Assembly: GCA_045588245.1 (NCBI GenBank)
Contig: JAZNDW010000029.1
Coordinates: 1-64,000, forward strand
Origin: DTU064 sp045588245
Lineage (GTDB): Bacteria; Bacillota; Clostridia; Oscillospirales; CAG-272
Reading direction: 5' to 3'
DNA length: 64,000 bases
Part shown: one piece after another, positions 16,160 through 24,972 of the stretch
Layout: each line of letters begins with the position of its first letter
Position numbering within the stretch: position 1 is the first letter of the stretch
The notes under the pieces: model-generated
Told to the model about the DNA's origin: nothing
The model's database searches: none
Seen by the model: the letters and a program-made list of their open reading frames with translations, nothing else
Translations under genes and position numbers: made by a program

Positions 16160-17338
16160 TTATTTGGGGTCTCCGGGGTATATCGGACTCATCTGACGCA
16201 GACGCGCAACGATCGGCGGCAGCTTTTCGATGATGTAATCGACGTCCTCGTCGGTGTTGTGATGCGAGAGGGAAACGCGCATTGAGCCGTGAGCCTTTTC
16301 GGCAGGCAAGCCGATGGAAAGGAGCACGTGAGAGGGCTCAAGCGAGTTGGAGGAGCATGCGGAGCCTGTGGAGATCGCGATGCCCTGCATATCGAGCAGG
16401 AGCAAGAGACTCTCGCCTTCGATGAACTCAAAGCTGATGTTGAGGTTTCCGGGCAGACGGTGCTCACGCGAGCCGTTATATATCGTGTAGGGAATATTTT
16501 CGGTGATGTAGTCGGCGAGTCTGTCTCTCATCTTTGCAACGCGCTCCATGTCGGGCAAACGCTCAACGGAAAGCTCAAGCGCGCGCGAAAGCGCGACGAT
16601 GCCGGCGACGTTTTCGGTGCCCGAACGCATAAGACGTTCCTGACCGCCGCCGTCGATGTATTTTTCGATCTTCAGTCCGCGGCGGATGTAGAGGGCGCCG
16701 ACGCCCTTGGGGGCGCCGAATTTATGTCCCGACAGGGACAGCATGTCAACGCCGAGCTCATGGCAATTCACTGGAACGGAACCGACGGCCTGAACGGCGT
16801 CGGTAAGCATAAGGGCGCCCTTTTCGTGAGCAAGCTTTGCGATCTTTTCGATAGGCTGTACGGTGCCGATCTCGTTGTTGGCGAACATAACGGCAACGAC
16901 GGCGGTGTCGCCGTCGATGAGGGATGCAAGCTCGTCCATGTCGACGATGCCGTCGGCGGTCACGCCGACGTAGGAGACGCGGTAGCCCTCTTTTTCAAGA
17001 GCCTTCGCGGATTTGAGCACCGCGGGGTGCTCGATTTCGGACGTGATGACGTGGTTGCGACCGAATTTATTCTTCATGTAGCGGGCGCCTCCCTTGAGCG
17101 CCCAGTTGTCGGCTTCCGTACCGGAGGCGGTGAAGTAGAGCTCGCTCGGCAGACAGCCGAGCAGGCTCGCCGTCAGCTCTCTTGCCGTGTCAAGACCGCG
17201 TTTTGCCTCTCTTCCCGCAGAGTACATGCTCGATGGATTGCCCCAGATCTCTGTGAGGTAAGGCTTCATGGCGTCGAAAGCTTCGGGAAGAACGGGCGCG
17301 GTTGCGGCGTTATCGGCGTAAACGAATCTTTTTTCCAA
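16160..17338 (-). CDS. nifS: Cysteine desulfurase NifS/IscS
   Basis: PLP enzyme releasing sulfur from cysteine for Fe-S cluster assembly. Seen in the 392 residues: the PLP lysine in SLSGHKFGAPKG (about 205), HPAVLKS for substrate orientation, and the catalytic cysteine in STGSACSSNSLEPSHVL (about 328), where the longer loop is that of group I desulfurases. It runs into nifU. Divergent from the Cys-rich HxlR regulator across 137 bases that contain overlapping promoter-like sequences, so that regulator may control it. Confidence 0.95.
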   Translation of the reverse strand: MEKRFVYADNAATAPVLPEAFDAMKPYLTEIWGNPSSMYSAGREAKRGLDTARELTASLLGCLPSELYFTASGTEADNWALKGGARYMKNKFGRNHVITSEIEHPAVLKSAKALEKEGYRVSYVGVTADGIVDMDELASLIDGDTAVVAVMFANNEIGTVQPIEKIAKLAHEKGALMLTDAVQAVGSVPVNCHELGVDMLSLSGHKFGAPKGVGALYIRRGLKIEKYIDGGGQERLMRSGTENVAGIVALSRALELSVERLPDMERVAKMRDRLADYITENIPYTIYNGSREHRLPGNLNISFEFIEGESLLLLLDMQGIAISTGSACSSNSLEPSHVLLSIGLPAEKAHGSMRVSLSHHNTDEDVDYIIEKLPPIVARLRQMSPIYPGDPK

Positions 17339-17406
17339 AATATATGTCTCCTTTCGGAGGAAAATGCAATATTTCCTGCACGCATTGATTCTTGCGATTT
17401 ATTGTA

Positions 17407-17421
17407 GTATAATTATTATAC
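17407..17421. promoter_or_regulatory. Palindromic divergent -10 region between nifS and hxlR
   Basis: GTATAATTATTATAC reads TATAAT on both strands, so one 15-bp palindrome could hold the -10 boxes of both divergent genes and also be a regulator site. No strong -35 was identified. Confidence 0.45.
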
Positions 17422-17475
17422 CACGTATTGATTCTATATCAAGTACGCAGATTTTTGTGACAAGGTACTATTTTT

Positions 17476-17901
17476 ATGACCACTAATATTGAAAACGTAA
17501 CATCCTGCGGCGGCAACTGCACCGCCTGCGGACACGAAAGCTGCTCGTCCTGCGGCAGCGATCCGTGCACTTGTTCCGCGCTTTCTCCGTGCCCTCTGAC
17601 GGCGGTGCTTTCCGTCATCGGCGGCAAATGGAAAATACCGATCCTCTGCGCGCTGTCGCGCCAGGAATCGACGCGCTATAACGAGCTGAAGCGCAAGCTT
17701 CCGCTCGTCACGAATACGATGCTGGCAAATTCGCTTCGCGAGCTTGAATCGGACGGACTCGTTCTCCGTCATCAGTATGCGGAAATGCCCGTCCGCGTCG
17801 AGTATTCACTCACGGAAACGGGAAAGAGCCTGTTACCGATACTGATACGGCTTCAGGCGTGGGGACTTGAGCACCTGCCAATGTCAGCGTGCGAAGACTG
17901 A
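17476..17901 (+). CDS. HxlR-family regulator with Cys-rich N-terminal extension
   Basis: A winged-helix DNA-binding protein of 141 residues. The HxlR domain starts at CPLTAVLSVIGGKWKIPIL (from residue 39), with the recognition region ELKRKLPLVTNTMLANSLREL. Ahead of it is an unusual extension with cysteines at 11, 15, 18, 23, 26, 31 and 33, in addition to the HxlR-typical C39 and a C-terminal Cys (SACED). These could bind zinc or an Fe-S cluster, or sense thiol oxidation. It is divergent from nifS-nifU, the place where IscR is often found, and is followed after 13 bases by a ROK kinase. Metal or cluster sensing is inference. Confidence 0.85.
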   Translation: MTTNIENVTSCGGNCTACGHESCSSCGSDPCTCSALSPCPLTAVLSVIGGKWKIPILCALSRQESTRYNELKRKLPLVTNTMLANSLRELESDGLVLRHQYAEMPVRVEYSLTETGKSLLPILIRLQAWGLEHLPMSACED

Positions 17902-17914
17902 CGGAGGTGGCACC

Positions 17915-18898
17915 GTGTATCGTATAGGAATCGACCTCGGCGGCACCAACATCGCAGGCGGCATCGTCAACGAAGCGCACGAAATAATCGTTAAAAAATC
18001 GATCCCCACGAACGCGGCGTCTGCGGACGGTGTCGCGGACGGCATCGCGGAGCTTGTGCGTGAGCTTTGCTCCGCCGTCGGCATCAGCCCGACGGAAGCC
18101 GACTCCGTCGGCATCGGCGCTCCCGGCATCGTCGATGCCGAGGAGGGCGTCGTTGACTACGTTTGCAATCTGCCCTTGCGCTATTATCCCCTCTCGGAGG
18201 CTGTCGCATCCCGTCTCGGACTGAAAAAAGAGAAGATCCGCCTCGAAAACGACGCGAATGCCGCCGCACTCGGCGAGATGGTGGCAGGTGCCGGCATAGG
18301 CACGCGCGATTTTATGATGCTGACACTCGGAACGGGCGTTGGCGGCGGCGTGATCCATAACAGAAAGATCCTCACCTCGCATAACCACGCCGGAGGTGAG
18401 CTCGGTCATGCCGTGATCGCCGTTGACGGCGTGCCGTGCGGCTGCGGACGGAGGGGCTGCTGTGAAGCGTACTGCTCGGCGACGGCTCTTGTCCGTATGG
18501 CAAATGAAGCTGTGGCGGAAGCGGCGGCAAAAGGACACAAAACGCTCCTTGCCGACCTACCTAAGCTCGACGGCAAAGCCGTCTACGATGCGCTCGCCGC
18601 AGGCGACGCTGTCGCACGTGAGGTAACGGAGAAGTATCACTACTACGTCGCCGTTATGATAGCGAATTATATCAATATATTCCAGCCCGAAGCGATCGCG
18701 GTCGGCGGCGGCATCTCGGGCGCGGGCGAGGCACTGCTTATGCCGCTGCAAAAGTTGATCTATCCCGACATGATCTATAACCGCGATCAGCCCGAATCGA
18801 TGTACACAAAGCTCGTTTTAGCAACGCTCGGCGGCGACGCTGGCATCATAGGTGCCGCCGCGCTTGGCGGCGACTCGTCAAGTGCGAACGAAAGTTGA
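17915..18898 (+). CDS. ROK family sugar kinase (glucokinase-like)
   Basis: ATP-dependent hexose kinase of the ROK family, 327 residues. Seen: the ATP motif IGIDLGGTNIAGG at the N-terminus, catalytic Asp in ENDANAAALGE (about 105-115), and the zinc motif GELGHAVI then CGCGRRGCCEAYCS. No HTH, so a kinase rather than a regulator. The start is GTG at 17915 because GGAGGT lies 6 bases upstream; the longer ORF would run into hxlR. It is probably co-transcribed with hxlR. The substrate (glucose, N-acetylmannosamine or other) cannot be set from sequence alone. Confidence 0.85.
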   Translation: MYRIGIDLGGTNIAGGIVNEAHEIIVKKSIPTNAASADGVADGIAELVRELCSAVGISPTEADSVGIGAPGIVDAEEGVVDYVCNLPLRYYPLSEAVASRLGLKKEKIRLENDANAAALGEMVAGAGIGTRDFMMLTLGTGVGGGVIHNRKILTSHNHAGGELGHAVIAVDGVPCGCGRRGCCEAYCSATALVRMANEAVAEAAAKGHKTLLADLPKLDGKAVYDALAAGDAVAREVTEKYHYYVAVMIANYINIFQPEAIAVGGGISGAGEALLMPLQKLIYPDMIYNRDQPESMYTKLVLATLGGDAGIIGAAALGGDSSSANES

Positions 18899-19005
18899 CC
18901 GTTTTTTCAAAAACGTCTTGTATTACGCTTTGTTGCTATGTATACTGACTGCAGATACACCCGACGGCTTGCAAACATATAAATTTTTTGTACGAGGTGA
19001 TTGAT

Positions 19006-20718
19006 ATGATCCCGAGACCCGAGCATCCTAACCCGCAATTCGAAAGAAAAAGCTGGCGAAATCTGAACGGCGAATGGCAATTCGCCTTCGACTTCGGCAA
19101 AAGCGGCATCGAGCGCGGAATGTACCGCGACGACGCCGTATATGACAAAAAAATAACGGTGCCGTTTTGCCCCGAAAGCAAGCTTTCGGGAATTGGGCAC
19201 ACCGATTTTATCCCTGCCGTATGGTATCGACGTGAGTTCTCGCTTGCGGCAGACGAGGTGCGCGGACGCACCTTCATCCGCTTCGGCGCCGTTGATTACG
19301 ACTGCCGCGTGTATGTGAACGGCAGCTTCGCGGGCCGTCACGTCGGAGGATATTCCTCATTCGGATTTGATATAACAGCCCTCGTACACGAGGGCGAGAA
19401 CACCGTCACCGTTTACGCGGAGGACGACGTCCGAAGCGGACGTCAGCCGCGCGGCAAGCAGAGCGGCGCGTACCACTCGCAGGGATGCGACTATACGCGC
19501 ACGACGGGTATATGGCAGACGGTGTGGCTTGAGTTCACGCCCGAAAACTACATCAAAAACGTAAAATATTATCCCGACATCGAACACGGCGCTTTCCATA
19601 TCGACGCCGACGTTACGGGTGAGGGCGAGCTGACCGTCACCGCCTATTACGAGGGAGTCGAGGTCGGCACCGTTACGAGCCGCGTCAGCAAAGACGGCAA
19701 CAAGCTCACCCTGCCGCTTTCGGAGATCCAACTTTGGGAGTGCGGCGCAGGCAGACTTTACGATATCACGCTCAAGTACGGCGACGACGTCGTTTCAAGC
19801 TACGCGGGACTGCGCGAGGTCTACCTTAACGGCTATAAATTCAAGCTTAACGGCAAGACGGTTTTCCAGCGTACCGTACTCGATCAGGGCTTTTACCGCG
19901 ACGGAATCTATACCGCGCCGACGGAGGAAGACCTGCTGCGCGACATAAAACTTTCGATGGCGCTCGGCTTCAACGGCGCAAGACTTCATCAGAAGATCTT
20001 TGAGCCGCGCTTCTTATATCATTGTGACCGCGAGGGCTACCTCGTGTGGGGCGAGCATGGCAACTGGGGACTCGATCTGTCCGATGCCGAAGCGTTTTTG
20101 AGCTTCGCTCCCGAATGGACGGAGGCGGTCGAACGCGACTTCAACCATCCTGCTGTCATCGGCTGGTGCCCCTTCAACGAAACGTGGGACTATAACGGCA
20201 AGCGTCAGAACGACCGCATACTTGAATCGGTCTATAAGCTCACAAAGGCGCTTGATAAAACGCGCCCCTGCATCGACACGTCGGGCAATTTCCACGTCGT
20301 GACAGATATATACGATCTGCACAATTACGATCAGAATCCCGTAAGCTTCCGCGAAGCGTACGAGAGCTTCCCTGCCGACACAAGAAAGATGGAGCCCCAT
20401 CCGCACCGTCAGCATTACGTCGACGGCGCACCGCTCTTCATCAGCGAATACGGCGGCATCAAGTGGGACACGGCAAAGGAAAACAAAAACGCGTGGGGCT
20501 ACGGCAACGCTCCGAAGACGGAGGAGGAGTTCATCGAACGCTACCGCGGACTGACCGAAGCGCTCCTCTCGCACCCGTACATCATGGGACTTTGCTACAC
20601 GCAGCTTTACGACATCGAGCAGGAAACGAACGGCCTTTACGATTACGACCGCAACCTGAAGTTCGACGAGAAAACGCTTTACGATATCATGTCGAAGAAA
20701 GCCGCGATCGAAGAATAA
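19006..20718 (+). CDS. Glycoside hydrolase family 2 protein
   Basis: A 570-residue GH2 enzyme of beta-galactosidase/beta-glucuronidase type without signal peptide, so intracellular. The jelly-roll domain (RPEHPNPQFERKSWRNLNGEW) and Ig-like domain precede the TIM barrel, with acid/base Glu in GWCPFNETWD (about 392) and nucleophile Glu in PLFISEYGG (about 480). It is shorter than LacZ and lacks the C-terminal domains. Start ATG at 19006, with GAGGTGAT 5 bases upstream. It sits 107 bases after the ROK kinase and ends at a strong terminator; substrate not determinable. Confidence 0.85.
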   Translation: MIPRPEHPNPQFERKSWRNLNGEWQFAFDFGKSGIERGMYRDDAVYDKKITVPFCPESKLSGIGHTDFIPAVWYRREFSLAADEVRGRTFIRFGAVDYDCRVYVNGSFAGRHVGGYSSFGFDITALVHEGENTVTVYAEDDVRSGRQPRGKQSGAYHSQGCDYTRTTGIWQTVWLEFTPENYIKNVKYYPDIEHGAFHIDADVTGEGELTVTAYYEGVEVGTVTSRVSKDGNKLTLPLSEIQLWECGAGRLYDITLKYGDDVVSSYAGLREVYLNGYKFKLNGKTVFQRTVLDQGFYRDGIYTAPTEEDLLRDIKLSMALGFNGARLHQKIFEPRFLYHCDREGYLVWGEHGNWGLDLSDAEAFLSFAPEWTEAVERDFNHPAVIGWCPFNETWDYNGKRQNDRILESVYKLTKALDKTRPCIDTSGNFHVVTDIYDLHNYDQNPVSFREAYESFPADTRKMEPHPHRQHYVDGAPLFISEYGGIKWDTAKENKNAWGYGNAPKTEEEFIERYRGLTEALLSHPYIMGLCYTQLYDIEQETNGLYDYDRNLKFDEKTLYDIMSKKAAIEE

Positions 20719-20730
20719 AACACAAACACA

Positions 20731-20759
20731 AAAAATCCCCGACGGCGTCGGGGATTTTT
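20731..20759. terminator. Bidirectional terminator between GH2 gene and ABC exporter
   Basis: AAAAATCCCCGAC and GTCGGGGATTTTT form a 13-bp stem usable from both sides. Confidence 0.9.
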
Positions 20760-20770
20760 CAGTATAAGGA

Positions 20771-22648
20771 TCACTTTGCGTGCTTTTCGTGCTGGATCAT
20801 GTAAAGTTGGTGATAGCGTCCCTTCTTCGCGAGGAGCTCGGAGTGCGTGCCCTCTTCGATTATGACACCGCGTGAGAGAACGAATATCTTGTCCGCGTGC
20901 TGTATCGTCGAAAGTCGGTGAGCAACGACGAGCATGGTGCCGACGGAGCGCATCTTGTGAAGCGAATCCTGAATCAAGAGCTCCGTTTCGGTGTCGATGT
21001 TTGCCGTCGCCTCGTCAAGGATCATGACGGAGGGCTTGTGCGCCATCGTTCTTGCAAACGAAAGAAGCTGACGCTGACCTGCCGAGAAGTTGTTGCCGCG
21101 CTCGCGCACGGGCTCGTCGAGCCCTGCTTCGAGCTTGTCGATAAAGCTGGAGGCGTTGACGTATCGGCAGACCTTTGCGACCTCATCGTCCGTGATCGAA
21201 TCCTCGCGAAGCACTATGTTAGACCTGATCGTTCCCGAGAAAAGGAAGACGTCCTGAAGCATTTGTCCGAAGTGACGGCGAAGCGACGACATCTTGATGT
21301 GTCTGATGTCGATGCCGTCAACGGTGATCGTGCCCGAATCTATCTCGTAGTTTCGGCAAAGCAGAGAAAGGATCGTAGTTTTGCCCGAGCCCGTCGAGCC
21401 GACGAAGGCGGCGGTCTGTCCTGCTTCAACGCGGAAGCTGACGTCGCGGAGCACCCATTCGCCCGGCTTGTAGGCGAACCATACGTTCTTGAACTCTATC
21501 TCGCCATTGACTTCGTGCAGCTCAATGGCGTCGTCGGCGTCCTTCATCGCGGGTACGATATCCATAACGGTGAAGATCTTCTCCGCGGAAGCGAATGCGG
21601 ACTGAAGCATGTTGAACTGCTCTGCAAGGTTCTGTATCGGGTTGAAGAATTTTGAGATATACGAATAGAAAACGACGATGACGCTGCTCGTGAGCGCCTG
21701 TCCCATAAAGGAGGCGCCGTCAAGGTAGCCCTTGCCGCCGAGGTAGAAGAGGCACAGAACTGACGATATGTAGAGCATATAAACGAGCGGACGGAAGATG
21801 CCGAAAACGAGTATCTGACGGCGCTTCGCCGAGCCGAGCCGCGCGTTTTTCTCCGAAAACTCGCGCATTTTGCGTCTCTCACGGCAGAAGATCTGCGTGA
21901 TTTTGATGCCGGAGAGGTTTTCGGATAAGTACGTGTTGATGTCCGTCGTCGCGTCCTTTACCTGACGGTAGGCGCGTCGCGAGAATTTGCGGAAAATGAC
22001 GGTGAAGAGCACGATGAAGGGGACGAAGCACAAAACCATCAGCGAAAGCTCGAAATTAACGCAAAGCATCGCTACGAGAACGCCCACGATTACAAAACAG
22101 TTCTTCACGAGATTGACGAGCACGTTCGTGAACATCATGGAGATGGCGTTCGTGTCATTTGCGACGCGTGTGACGAGCTTGCCGACGGGGATCTCGTTGA
22201 GCTGTCCGTGCGAAAGCGACTCGATGTGGGTGAAAACGTCCTCGCGTACGCGCGAGAGGATCTTTTGTCCCGTTTTCTGAAGCGTAATCGACTGAACGTA
22301 AGTTGACAAGAGCGAAACGATGAGAATGCCTGCGTAAAAGGCAACGGCGGCGTAGAGCCGCGGTAGCTCAAAATCGGATTCGATCAGCTCTTCGACGTAG
22401 CCGAGCACCATCGGGGAAACGATGTCGTACGCGATAGATATGACCATGACGAGACCGACGAAGATGAAGCTTTTCGTGTGCGGCTTCGCGTAGCGGAGCA
22501 GACGGCGGAGTATCTCGCCGTCCTTCATGTTGCGGTCAAAGCCGACAGCTTCTTTTTTGTTCTTCATCAGGGCGTAAGCTACGATGAAAATGACGGAGAA
22601 GATGCCGATGGCGGCACCGACGGCGATGAGTGGGAAATATTCACGCAT
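20771..22648 (-). CDS. ABC exporter half-transporter, second subunit
   Basis: A fused membrane domain (six helices, about residues 1-310) and nucleotide-binding domain: Walker A GSTGSGKTT, signature FSAGQRQLLSFARTM, Walker B VMILDEATANID, then AHRLSTIQ. The 625-residue size and partner gene suggest a heterodimeric multidrug or lipid exporter of the LmrCD/BmrCD type. Start ATG 22648 (MREYFPLIAVG) with GGAGGT 8 bases upstream, overlapping the stop of the upstream half by 8 bases, which implies translational coupling. The NBD has a normal Walker B Glu (LDEAT). Confidence 0.9.
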   Translation of the reverse strand: MREYFPLIAVGAAIGIFSVIFIVAYALMKNKKEAVGFDRNMKDGEILRRLLRYAKPHTKSFIFVGLVMVISIAYDIVSPMVLGYVEELIESDFELPRLYAAVAFYAGILIVSLLSTYVQSITLQKTGQKILSRVREDVFTHIESLSHGQLNEIPVGKLVTRVANDTNAISMMFTNVLVNLVKNCFVIVGVLVAMLCVNFELSLMVLCFVPFIVLFTVIFRKFSRRAYRQVKDATTDINTYLSENLSGIKITQIFCRERRKMREFSEKNARLGSAKRRQILVFGIFRPLVYMLYISSVLCLFYLGGKGYLDGASFMGQALTSSVIVVFYSYISKFFNPIQNLAEQFNMLQSAFASAEKIFTVMDIVPAMKDADDAIELHEVNGEIEFKNVWFAYKPGEWVLRDVSFRVEAGQTAAFVGSTGSGKTTILSLLCRNYEIDSGTITVDGIDIRHIKMSSLRRHFGQMLQDVFLFSGTIRSNIVLREDSITDDEVAKVCRYVNASSFIDKLEAGLDEPVRERGNNFSAGQRQLLSFARTMAHKPSVMILDEATANIDTETELLIQDSLHKMRSVGTMLVVAHRLSTIQHADKIFVLSRGVIIEEGTHSELLAKKGRYHQLYMIQHEKHAK

Positions 22649-24437
22649 TGGGAGCCACCTCCTCGTCTTCAAGCTTCTGCAGGTCTACCATGCGGCGGTA
22701 TTCGGGGCACGTTTCGTATAGCTCGGCGTGTGTGCCGACGGCACGGAGTCCGCCGTCGTCGATGAAGATGATCTTATCCATCGATTCGACGGTGGAAATG
22801 CGGTGCGCGATCAGAATCGTCGTCTTTCCGCGGCGGGATTCGGCGAGATTTTTGAGGATGACCTCCTCTGTCTTCGTGTCAACGGCGGAAACGGAGTCGT
22901 CGAGGATGAGGATTGGCGCGTCGGCGAGAAGCGCACGTGCGATCGAGATGCGCTGCTTCTGTCCGCCCGAAACGGTAACGCCGCGTTCACCGAGCACGGT
23001 CTCGTAACCGCCGCCGAGTCCCATGATGTTTTCGTCAACGTCGGCAAGGATCGCGGCTGATTTGACGGCGGCGGATACCTCCGCGTCGTCAAGCTCGCCG
23101 TCAAGCGAGAATGCAATGTTATTTTTGATGGTGTCGCTATATAGGAAGTTGTCCTGCGGCACGTAAGCGCAGGCGGCGCGCACCGAACGGATCGAAACAT
23201 CGTTAACGTCGTGCCCGTCGATATAGACGGTGCCGTCGGGGACGTTGTACGTACGCAGGATCAGGTCAACGATGGTCGTTTTGCCCGAGCCTGTGGCTCC
23301 TACAAGTCCGACCTGTTCGCCTGCGTTGATCTTGAAGCTGACGTCGGAAAGAACGTCGTATTCGCCGTCGGGATAACGGAACGTGAGATTTTTGAACTCA
23401 ATATCACCGCGAACGTCGTGTAGCTCCGTGACGCCGTCGCGGTCGCACACCGTGATCTCGGCGTCGAGCAGATCGCTGATTCTGTTAAGAGAGGCTTTGC
23501 CGCGCGAAGCCATTTCAATGAGCTGAGAAACTGCCATTGCGGGCCAGACGATGGCGGTGAAGTAACCGATGAACTCGAAAAGCTCGCCTGCGTTGAAGGT
23601 GCCCGTCCATACGAGGTAGCCGCCGTAGCCGATGATGACGGAGATGACGGATTCAACGAAAAGCGTCACAAGCACGTGCAGAAGTGTTGAGGTGCGTGTG
23701 AAATCGACGTTGGCATCTTCGTTTTCGCGGTTGAGGGCGCGAAACGCCATCAGCTCCTTTGTTTCCTTAACGAAGGCTTTGACGACGGCAATACCTGAAA
23801 AGCTCTCCTGCGCGAAATCGGAGAGGGACGAGAATGCTTCCTGACGGCGCGCCCACTTTTTGGTGATCGTTTTTGAAACGACAAGGCCGACCGAAAGCAG
23901 AAATGCGACGGGAATAAGCGAAAGCAGCGTCAGCATCTTGTCCATCTGATACATTTTATAAATGGAAAGTCCGCCGAGGAAGAGGGCGTCAAAGAGCATG
24001 AGGACGCCCGAGCCGAAGCAGTCCTGAACGGTTTCAAGGTCGTTTATGAACAGCGACATCATGCCGCCGACCTTGTTCTGCTGATAAAATTCCTGAGAGA
24101 GATCCTTGGAACGGTCGAACATTCTGCGGCGGATGTCGGTTTCAACGAGGATGCCGGAGCCAAAGAAGCAGATTCGCCACAAAAAACGTCCGACGACCAT
24201 GAAAATGATGATGAAGATCATCGGCAGACAGATCTCGTCGAGAAGGAAGTCGAGGTCGAAGGCAACGACGGCGCCCTCGTGCTCAACAAAGCCCGTGTTC
24301 ATCCCGTTTACGACGAGACGGTAAAGCTCGGGGACCTCAAGCTGAAACCAGTCAACGGCGATGAGGGCAGCCAGTCCGAGCAACAAAAGCGGAAAATATT
24401 TTATGTAATATCGGTTGATGTGCTTTCCGAAGATCAT
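22641..24437 (-). CDS. ABC exporter half-transporter, first subunit
   Basis: Partner half-transporter, 598 residues: membrane domain then NBD with Walker A GATGSGKTT, signature VSGGQKQRISIARAL and Walker B LILDDSVSAVD. The residue after the Walker B Asp is Asp (LDDS) instead of the catalytic Glu, so this NBD probably forms the degenerate ATP site of an asymmetric heterodimer, while the partner keeps LDEAT. Start ATG 24437 (MIFGKHINRYY) has AAAGGAG 5 bases upstream; the longer ORF upstream is not credible. Substrate unknown. Confidence 0.9.
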   Translation of the reverse strand: MIFGKHINRYYIKYFPLLLLGLAALIAVDWFQLEVPELYRLVVNGMNTGFVEHEGAVVAFDLDFLLDEICLPMIFIIIFMVVGRFLWRICFFGSGILVETDIRRRMFDRSKDLSQEFYQQNKVGGMMSLFINDLETVQDCFGSGVLMLFDALFLGGLSIYKMYQMDKMLTLLSLIPVAFLLSVGLVVSKTITKKWARRQEAFSSLSDFAQESFSGIAVVKAFVKETKELMAFRALNRENEDANVDFTRTSTLLHVLVTLFVESVISVIIGYGGYLVWTGTFNAGELFEFIGYFTAIVWPAMAVSQLIEMASRGKASLNRISDLLDAEITVCDRDGVTELHDVRGDIEFKNLTFRYPDGEYDVLSDVSFKINAGEQVGLVGATGSGKTTIVDLILRTYNVPDGTVYIDGHDVNDVSIRSVRAACAYVPQDNFLYSDTIKNNIAFSLDGELDDAEVSAAVKSAAILADVDENIMGLGGGYETVLGERGVTVSGGQKQRISIARALLADAPILILDDSVSAVDTKTEEVILKNLAESRRGKTTILIAHRISTVESMDKIIFIDDGGLRAVGTHAELYETCPEYRRMVDLQKLEDEEVAPNA

Positions 24438-24566
24438 GGGAACTCCTTTATGTGAATGCGATGCGCCGCGGTCGGCGCACGGCAGAATTGATTGAAGAGG
24501 CAACGGCCCGCCAATTACACCTATATTATTATATTTTTTAGAAAAACACAATAGATATAAAGAAAA

Positions 24567-24610
24567 TATAAAAAAATAAACGAGCCGAGAAGCTATGCTT
24601 TGGGCTCGTC
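24567..24610 (-). terminator. Terminator of the HTH gene
   Basis: On the minus strand ACGAGCC (in the last codons) pairs with GGCTCGT, followed by TTATTTTTTTA. Confidence 0.55.
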
Positions 24611-24847
24611 TGAGAACAGATCTTCTATTTTTACATCGAGTATCTTTGCGATAACGAAAATCTCGCGGTCGGTGGCGGAACGAAATTGACCTTCGAGTTT
24701 TGAATAGCTTGTTGGATTTATGTTACAACCAAGTGTCTGCATTTTGGAAATGAAATCTTTTTGCTTAATGCCGCGTTCTTTGCGCAAACGTTCGATGTTT
24801 TTGCCGACCACGTTTGCGTGTCCGTAATCGTGCTTGCGAACTTTCAT
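24593..24847 (-). CDS. XRE-type helix-turn-helix regulator
   Basis: A 84-residue DNA-binding protein with a single HTH (NIERLRKERGIKQKDFISKM, then NINPTSYSKLEGQFRSATD) and no sensor domain. Start ATG 24847 (MKVRKHDYGH) with GGGAG about 9 bases upstream; the longer ORF runs through the divergent promoter. It faces the zinc-ribbon membrane protein across 125 bases holding two ATTCC-N5-GGAAT palindromes, one inside the other gene's promoter, so it likely represses that gene and perhaps itself. Confidence 0.8.
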   Translation of the reverse strand: MKVRKHDYGHANVVGKNIERLRKERGIKQKDFISKMQTLGCNINPTSYSKLEGQFRSATDREIFVIAKILDVKIEDLFSDEPKA

Positions 24848-24897
24848 TCTTTTGCTCTCCCATATATTCTTTTTTAGAATTATATGGGAAATTAGTG

Positions 24898-24926
24898 TTG
24901 GCAATATTCCATTTTGGAAGTATAAT
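24898..24926 (+). promoter_or_regulatory. Promoter of the zinc-ribbon membrane protein gene
   Basis: TTGGCA (24898-24903), 17-base spacer and TATAAT (24921-24926). The spacer holds operator 1. Confidence 0.75.
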
Positions 24927-24948
24927 GTCAATAATTCCGAAAAGGAAT
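24906..24948. promoter_or_regulatory. Paired operators ATTCC-N5-GGAAT
   Basis: Operator 1 (ATTCCATTTTGGAAG, 24906-24920) lies between -35 and -10. Operator 2 (ATTCCGAAAAGGAAT, 24934-24948) lies at the transcription start. Centres are 28 bases apart. Probably bound by the adjacent HTH protein. Confidence 0.6.
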
Positions 24949-24972
24949 AATAAAACGCACAGGAGAAAGAAA

